A stretch of 9,920 nt of DNA from Bacilli bacterium (lineage in GTDB: Bacteria > Bacillota_I > Bacilli_A > RF39 > UBA660): assembly GCA_016296185.1 (NCBI GenBank), contig JAEDJT010000048.1, positions 1-9,920 of the forward strand, written 5' to 3'. The notes under the pieces were generated by a model, which was given only the letters and a program-made list of their open reading frames with translations, was not told where the DNA came from and did not search any database. Numbering within the stretch: the stretch's first letter is position 1; each line of letters starts with the position of its first letter. Positions 7,601-9,920 of the stretch are shown here, piece by piece. Both the position numbers and the translations under genes were made by a program.

Positions 7601-8599
7601 TGACACTGTTTGACTAAATTCATTTGAAGTCTTTTTTATGTCTAATACACTTTCGATTAGTCTACCACCAATACCAAGCAATATAGAATCAGACACAAGA
7701 GTTTTATAATCACTATTTCTTAAAGCAACTGTTGCTATAGCACTTAGCATTGTAGTTACTTCACTTGGTACTATTGTATTATCACTAATAGCCGTATTTA
7801 CAATACTATTTAAGTTGCTTATAGATGTGTTCAAATAATCTAAAGCATTATTTAGCCTTGTAATAGTTGTGCTATTATCTTCTTGTGATTTTTCTAATCT
7901 TTGTATTAATACTTGATGATATTGAGATAACACAGTATAGGCATCTAATAATTTACTTTGTCTAACTGATATGTCAGATTTTTCTTCTGAAGATACTTCT
8001 AAATCTTTTGACATCGCACCTATAGAATTTTCATAATAAGATAATGCTTCTCCTAAGTTTATTAAAGATATATTTATATTATTTCTTAAATCTTCTAATT
8101 CTTTATTATCCGAAAATTTTTTCTCAACAGTTGATATTTTTTCAGTTGTTCCTTCTGCTGTTTTTTCAAGAACGTTTATTCTTTCAATTAATGAATTACC
8201 TGAACCAGTTTCCGTACTACCTAAAACTTCTTTGATTCCATTAACATCTTCTTGAACAATCATATATTTACCGTTTAATTCATCATATTTACCAAGAGCT
8301 TCTCCTACGAGTTTAACTGAAGCACCACCACTTCCTGTGTCGTTATAATATATTGTAATATTATCATGTGGCACTTCTGTACCTGTACCATTATCATTAA
8401 TATATATCATTTTTCTTGTTGGACTTTCTTCTATCCATGTATTACTTTCTCTTAATACATAAGGATTATCCATATCCCAATATATATATTTCATGCATGA
8501 TTTACCAGTATTAACCATATATGGTGTTTCAGCTTCATCTATTATGACTAATCCAAACCATGATATATATGAAATCGCTGGATGATTATTACATAACAT
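1220..8599 (-). CDS. Giant modular phage tail fibre / host-recognition protein with C-terminal S74 chaperone (2459 aa)
   Basis: ATG at 8599-8597 with an AAGGAG site just upstream; TAG stop at 1222-1220. Residues about 1-90 (with KYIYWDMDNPY) look like a baseplate-attachment domain. Residues 90-370 are helix-rich stalk, ending in a gp58-like stretch (TVSKVVEEI, NATAIKQNADTISLE) and an LDASKVLMTGTLTWDSL segment. Residues 417-1829 are a chain of repeated modules in the order D1 D2 A1 C1 B1 A2 A3 C2 B2 E1 C3 B3 A4 E2 A5 A6, with short Gly-X-Y linkers. Alanine-rich heptads occupy 1951-1992, implying a trimer. Residues about 1993-2302 are rich in Tyr, Asn, Gly and His and are the best receptor-binding candidate. 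Residues 2303-2459 are an S74 intramolecular chaperone. The fibre follows the Tal gene by 15 bp and is probably co-transcribed with it. It is far longer than typical siphophage fibres. The tail-fibre role is well supported; the receptor is unknown. Confidence 0.9.
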   Translation of the reverse strand: MLCNNHPAISYISWFGLVIIDEAETPYMVNTGKSCMKYIYWDMDNPYVLRESNTWIEESPTRKMIYINDNGTGTEVPHDNITIYYNDTGSGGASVKLVGEALGKYDELNGKYMIVQEDVNGIKEVLGSTETGSGNSLIERINVLEKTAEGTTEKISTVEKKFSDNKELEDLRNNINISLINLGEALSYYENSIGAMSKDLEVSSEEKSDISVRQSKLLDAYTVLSQYHQVLIQRLEKSQEDNSTTITRLNNALDYLNTSISNLNSIVNTAISDNTIVPSEVTTMLSAIATVALRNSDYKTLVSDSILLGIGGRLIESVLDIKKTSNEFSQTVSKVVEEIDGETGLKVQVSKNATAIKQNADTISLECVKFNETTAQLTVGDGVIKLDASKVLMTGTLTWDSLDDEAKTNLKGADGTAEYVMLIGDQIFKYDKDLNPNVTYITLSAQLSNIKNPTYDWYYRNDNNSDWIHISSNTNLSSFTLRHDDSIWGSNANSITIRVTCNGLSDDMTIVKLYDGLEGQDSKTVTVNGEQLFKYDNDFTGTPNPTSITLTGYKNNITSTASRWYYRVSETDSWTEITSARSTDNLTITHDSSYFGSSRILMIKYEVETYSDVISIAKISDGSDGYFVLLTNENHSVPCDENGNYDSGALNEAYTYVRVYKGLDEVSFTLTKTDNGCVSIYNTSTKKLEITSLTNNVATVTMNITIDGNSFQKVMTITKSIKGDKGEDGTGVNVLGQLDNVSQLPTNGTPGDAYIIDGLIYVWSENTNGWSDGVPFRGEQGLPGKNGADGRTTYLHIKYSNDGTTFTANNGEDVGDWLGQYTDYIETDSTNFSDYKWKKIVGEDGDNGIVANLTNDNHIVPTESDGTFGSTSFEGCSSKISLSYNGVELTSGVTYGYTISTGITGTWDSTTGTYTVTGWTTDNYTGYVDLKAIYNGVTYTKRFTISKSKKPLDSYTIVLTNESHTFAGDVSNALASSTTCGIIAYRGTELAPTNIGTISNIPTGMTVTINNNNTTNTILNIHVNTSMTSANGTLNIPITVGTTTLTKVFTYSISFKGSQGEQGLPGLPGKDGKDGNSVRVLGRYDTLEQLNSAHPSGNENGDGYIVDKNLWVWTDTKFINVGQFQGEDGSSAYVHIKYSNNGKTFTSNNGEDIGSWIGMYTDNIQADSTVFSDYKWSKIEGSDAKFLSISASKQTVAFNNDNTAKDSTAIVLIANQQNFSDALTWTTNPSVTLSGSGNNRTLAVSNFTNNNQIVVTVSSGGFTDSVTIVKVMDGQRGEDGTSVKILDTYDTLEQLNSAHPSGNENGDGYMVGKDLYVWNGTSFINVGQIRGNDGVDGKDGINGTNAYVHIKYSNDGGKTFTSNNGETTGDYMGVYTDNIQADSTNPSDYNWSLTKGNDGWDAYTIVLTNESHTFTGTTSNALSSSTTCGIIAYKGGTQVPTTIGSITGQPTGMTTSITNNNSTNAYFTVNVTTSMTSRNGVLTIPITVDGVTFTKRFTYSLSLSGANGSNGADAKLLSLSANRQAIAFNNNNKAKDSTAITLTAIQQNFSDTITWSTNPSVTLSGSGLTRTLAVSSFNSNQKITVTITAGGMSDTVTLVKVIDGNNGADGQDGTNGTDGADGVDGYTINLSNDNHTFIANSSGNIETQQSTTTIVTAYKGTTPVTPTIGTLPTVNGLSISRSGTTITINATIGTNLATHGSFNIPVTIDGNTFSKAFSYSKVNCGENGDDAYTVILTNEAHIFPCANNGSITSAISTTTQVRAFKGTTEVTPTIGTLPSVTGLTLSKSGTTITVQANAGTSLASSGSFNIPITVNGISFTKTFSWSKSFAGANGTFEGEIPEWITEWDNGKTTINGSTVLTPKLFAGTITYSVPTGVAIGKNVFGTSGTYSNISGIVGYKNGNKTYHLSTDGNFLVGTTSGNHISWDGDNLEIKANSITTYSGISLDSVASTANNAQSTADNANTTANNANTTANNAQSTASSAQSTANNAYSLAQQTENKFSWIVNGTSSTSFTLTDRMSTLITEKVNVQASSIKLTGSIDINNGTFTVDTSGNFKASKGSLTGVTVTSNSGSDITIIDGGYIECEGTTTRYWLGSYEGSLTTKLKSENGRFRARNDNYNRSVYFSDQGLSTTADGELGSSGIIDFHNDWYGYGNKGITMYSNHHVGLISYNGYVNISPEWNNTGNNTFSFQVYDASSGGASDTDGLIYYGSHRNGYSTVLRISKDASDPYLQVLNSSLGSNAKLMAEYVKTTMVNNNYFTNGTLTMNRASQGTQGGSQTYLSGTVVSATKFYQNGSSVSTSDIILKDNIKEYTDSALDIINKTKIYTFNRINDHDKEEIGFIAQEMPDELIYQKGRFTAEELKDLTIEEKTALLEKATAEYIEETKIKCYDELAYNLPSFYDLDEEATKEQICTIQETMNNLEYTSPVYMLNQNNIIAIMFKGIQELKEEIDKLKNK
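2624..2749 (-). repeat. Six tandem 21-bp repeats encoding an alanine-rich heptad coiled coil
   Basis: Residues 1951-1992 of the fibre read as six seven-residue units: STANNAQ, STADNAN, TTANNAN, TTANNAQ, STASSAQ, STANNAY, followed by a degenerate SLAQQTE. Each unit is exactly 21 bp (2729-2749, 2708-2728, 2687-2707, 2666-2686, 2645-2665, 2624-2644). Ala and Thr at regular heptad positions suggest a slim trimeric coiled coil that separates the module array from the C-terminal head. Near-identical units allow slippage or recombination to change shaft length in 21-bp steps. Confidence 0.85.
3728..3790 (-). repeat. Collagen-like Gly-X-Y linker, seven triplets
   Basis: Residues 1604-1624 read GNN GAD GQD GTN GTD GAD GVD, between module E2 and module A5. 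It is the longest of several short Gly-X-Y stretches at module junctions. At seven triplets and with almost no proline it is more likely a flexible trimer-compatible hinge than a stable collagen triple helix. Confidence 0.8.
3791..5047 (-). repeat. Module family E: two copies of an 89-aa module, 66% identical
   Basis: E1 at 4781-5047 (residues 1185-1273) and E2 at 3791-4057 (1515-1603) are the same length and stay in register at a constant 990-bp offset with no indel. Hand alignment gives 59 of 89 identical residues, including AKDSTAI, QQNFSD, NPSVTLSGSG and RTLAVS. Both end in a VTxVKVxDG strand also seen at the ends of the D modules, so D and E may be distant relatives. A beta-sandwich fold is inferred. 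Confidence 0.85.
4671..4735 (-). repeat. 65-bp perfect direct repeat, copy in module C3
   Basis: Identical base for base to 5286-5350 at a 615-bp offset, with mismatches immediately on either side. It encodes YDTLEQLNSAHPSGNENGDGY in both places. The flanking C-module sequence has diverged. Confidence 0.95.
5286..5350 (-). repeat. 65-bp perfect direct repeat, copy in module C2
   Basis: Partner of 4671-4735. By hand count 25 of 65 bases are G or C, slightly richer than the surrounding DNA. Perfect identity including synonymous positions, next to diverged flanks, points to recent duplication or gene conversion. Confidence 0.95.
5378..5431 (-). repeat. Collagen-like Gly-X-Y linker, six triplets
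   Basis: Reads GSQ GEQ GLP GLP GKD GKD between modules A3 and C2. The two GLP triplets and the charged GKD triplets are more collagen-like than the other linkers. A similar linker (GEQGLPGKNGADG) follows module C1. Confidence 0.75.
6737..7351 (-). repeat. Module family D: two tandem copies of a ~100-aa module
   Basis: D1 at 7055-7351 (residues 417-515) and D2 at 6737-7039 (521-621). Both contain a (D/E)Q(I/L)FKYD motif, an SITL or YITL strand, a WYYR motif, a Trp in the following strand, a (R/T)HD(D/S)S turn and a closing strand ending in DG. They sit first in the array, next to the helical stalk. A beta-sandwich fold is inferred from strand pattern. Confidence 0.8.
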
Positions 8600-8607
8600 T
8601 AAATCAA

Positions 8608-8613
8608 CTCCTT
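8608..8613 (-). promoter_or_regulatory. Ribosome binding site of the giant fibre gene
   Basis: AAGGAG on the minus strand (complement of 8608-8613), 8 bases before the ATG at 8599-8597. It starts 1 base after the TAG stop of the hub gene, so the two genes are probably coupled. It supports the first ATG over in-frame Met codons about 30 residues downstream. Confidence 0.85.
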
Positions 8614-8614
8614 C

Positions 8615-9920
8615 CTATAATATTATTTTATTAACCTTATCATAATTAAGACCTACTCTATTTTTATTTACTCTATTAATTGTACTTCTACTTTTCATTG
8701 CAATTCTATATGCTTCTTTACTTTGAGTTAATCTTTCACCTATAGATAAAGAGAACATATTTTCATCTTTTATATTAGACAATTCTAGTTGAATAGTTTT
8801 ATCTTTGAAATTTTGCGTATATCCAACTAAATAAATAATTTCTATTGTTTCATTTCCTTTTAATACTATCATATCTCCTAATCCTAATTCTCCATTCCAA
8901 TATTGTCTAAAACCATTATCTATTAATCTCTCTATAAAATTAATAGAATCAACGCTCCATGTTTTCTTAGGAATACAATTTTTTTCTAGTTGTCTTTTAC
9001 CTATTTTCATTAAAGTTAAACCATCTGTAATAGCATCATTGCTATAAGTATCTTGATATATAAAATCTTTTAATTCGTTTAATAAAGTTTCATTAAATAT
9101 CAATGTGCCATTATTATCTGTTGCATATTTTTTCTTACATAATTGATTTATATTATTTATTGATTTATCTAGTAACATTATTTGTGTATTTAGTTCATTT
9201 ACATCTTTTTCTAATAATACTCTTTTGTCATTTAATTCAACTAATCTTTCCATCTGTTGAGATTTAAAGGCTTCATTTGTACTTTGAGCTATTGTAAATT
9301 CAATAGATTTTATAGTAGAATATATAATTAATAATTCATTTTTCTTAGATGTCATTTCAGAATTTACACTTGCTTTTTCTTCTCTTAGTCTATTCCATTC
9401 AACTGCTCTTATTTTTACCATATCATAATAAAGATTTAATGCAGATATAAGACTGTTACTCATTTCTCCACTTTCCATAAAATATGAATAATTTTCCACA
9501 TAAACATCTCCACTTGGATTAACTTCACTTATTGTTAAGTCATCATTTCCTGAAAGGGTTAATTTAGTTACTATTTCATCTGTATTATTTTCACATTCAA
9601 TACTTTTTAAATAATTATCATACGATAACATTAATCTTGGGTCATTACCTAATTCTTCATCACTATATAAATCTATTGTTTTATTATAACTATTAAACAC
9701 TGGAAAACATTCAAATTGTTCTGCTATATCTTCATTAATATAATCATACCAATTTGTAGATACGCTTTCTTGGTATCTTAGTTTTTCTTCTGTTGTTAAT
9801 GTTGTATTTGCTTCTTCAGTAACAACATCTAGTATAGTCTCAGAACTTTTATATAAAACGCTATCACTTATATATCCTAAATGCCAACCAGTAGCATCAT
9901 ATAATAATTCATCTAAACTA
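8615..9920 (-). CDS. Tal/hub-type phage tail protein (N-terminus beyond the right edge)
   Basis: The frame ending at TAG (8617-8615) stays open to the right edge, giving 434 visible residues. A GTG at 9700-9698 is internal: the codons before it continue in a family-like way (YDATGWHLGYI, then SSETILDVV, then DIAEQFECFPVFNSYNKTIDLY). This matches the N-terminal region of phage minor structural / prophage tail proteins, the Tal hub that caps the tail below Dit. NPSGDVYVENYSYF is followed by about 110 residues of charged helix (around 9120-9470, likely coiled coil), then by a beta-rich end with LGLGDMIVLKG and IIYLVGYTQNFKDKTIQLELS, the usual closing fold. No lysozyme or NlpC/P60 domain is visible, so a peptidoglycan-degrading activity is not supported. 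The fibre gene starts 15 bp downstream. The family is fairly sure; the exact subtype is not. Confidence 0.8.
   Translation of the reverse strand, partial: SLDELLYDATGWHLGYISDSVLYKSSETILDVVTEEANTTLTTEEKLRYQESVSTNWYDYINEDIAEQFECFPVFNSYNKTIDLYSDEELGNDPRLMLSYDNYLKSIECENNTDEIVTKLTLSGNDDLTISEVNPSGDVYVENYSYFMESGEMSNSLISALNLYYDMVKIRAVEWNRLREEKASVNSEMTSKKNELLIIYSTIKSIEFTIAQSTNEAFKSQQMERLVELNDKRVLLEKDVNELNTQIMLLDKSINNINQLCKKKYATDNNGTLIFNETLLNELKDFIYQDTYSNDAITDGLTLMKIGKRQLEKNCIPKKTWSVDSINFIERLIDNGFRQYWNGELGLGDMIVLKGNETIEIIYLVGYTQNFKDKTIQLELSNIKDENMFSLSIGERLTQSKEAYRIAMKSRSTINRVNKNRVGLNYDKVNKIIL

Noticed and set aside
8044..8235. Open frame of 63 codons on the plus strand, rich in Leu and Phe.
   Set aside because: It is antisense to the helical stalk of the fibre. 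Antisense reading of Glu/Lys-rich codons gives Leu/Phe-rich sequence that imitates a membrane protein.

Overview
The window is part of the tail and host-recognition module of a tailed bacteriophage or prophage. All five coding regions lie on the minus strand, so transcription runs from high to low coordinates. The DNA is very A+T-rich, with A/T-ending codons, strong AAGGAG-type ribosome binding sites, standard stop codons and near-continuous gene packing. This fits a phage of a low-GC Gram-positive host, most likely a clostridial or related gut Firmicute. The host cannot be fixed from this sequence, and no integration, lysis or DNA-handling gene is visible to separate prophage from free phage.

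In transcription order: (1) 9920-8615, the downstream 434 codons of a Tal/hub-type tail protein whose true start lies beyond the right edge; (2) 8599-1220, a 2459-residue tail fibre with a baseplate-proximal N-terminus, a helical stalk, a mosaic of at least 16 repeated beta-type modules joined by short Gly-X-Y linkers, an alanine-rich heptad coiled coil, a probable receptor-binding region and a C-terminal self-cleaving S74 chaperone; (3) 1152-970, a 60-residue all-helical protein of unknown role; (4) 902-438 and (5) 438 to beyond the left edge, two tandem paralogues resembling the N-terminal domain of BppU-type baseplate upper proteins, the second overlapping the first by one base (TAATG).

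Together the genes look like the distal tail: the hub (Tal) closes the tail tube, the giant trimeric fibre projects from it, and the small BppU-like proteins may decorate or link the baseplate periphery. The most notable content is the fibre's modular architecture. Five module families (called A to E here) are reused in shuffled order, with a recurring C-B-(A or E) block and a 65-bp DNA segment preserved perfectly in two copies, which indicates recent internal duplication or gene conversion. There is no gap above 70 bp between genes. One gap holds a perfect 12-bp inverted repeat. No RNA gene, CRISPR array, insertion sequence or defence system is seen.
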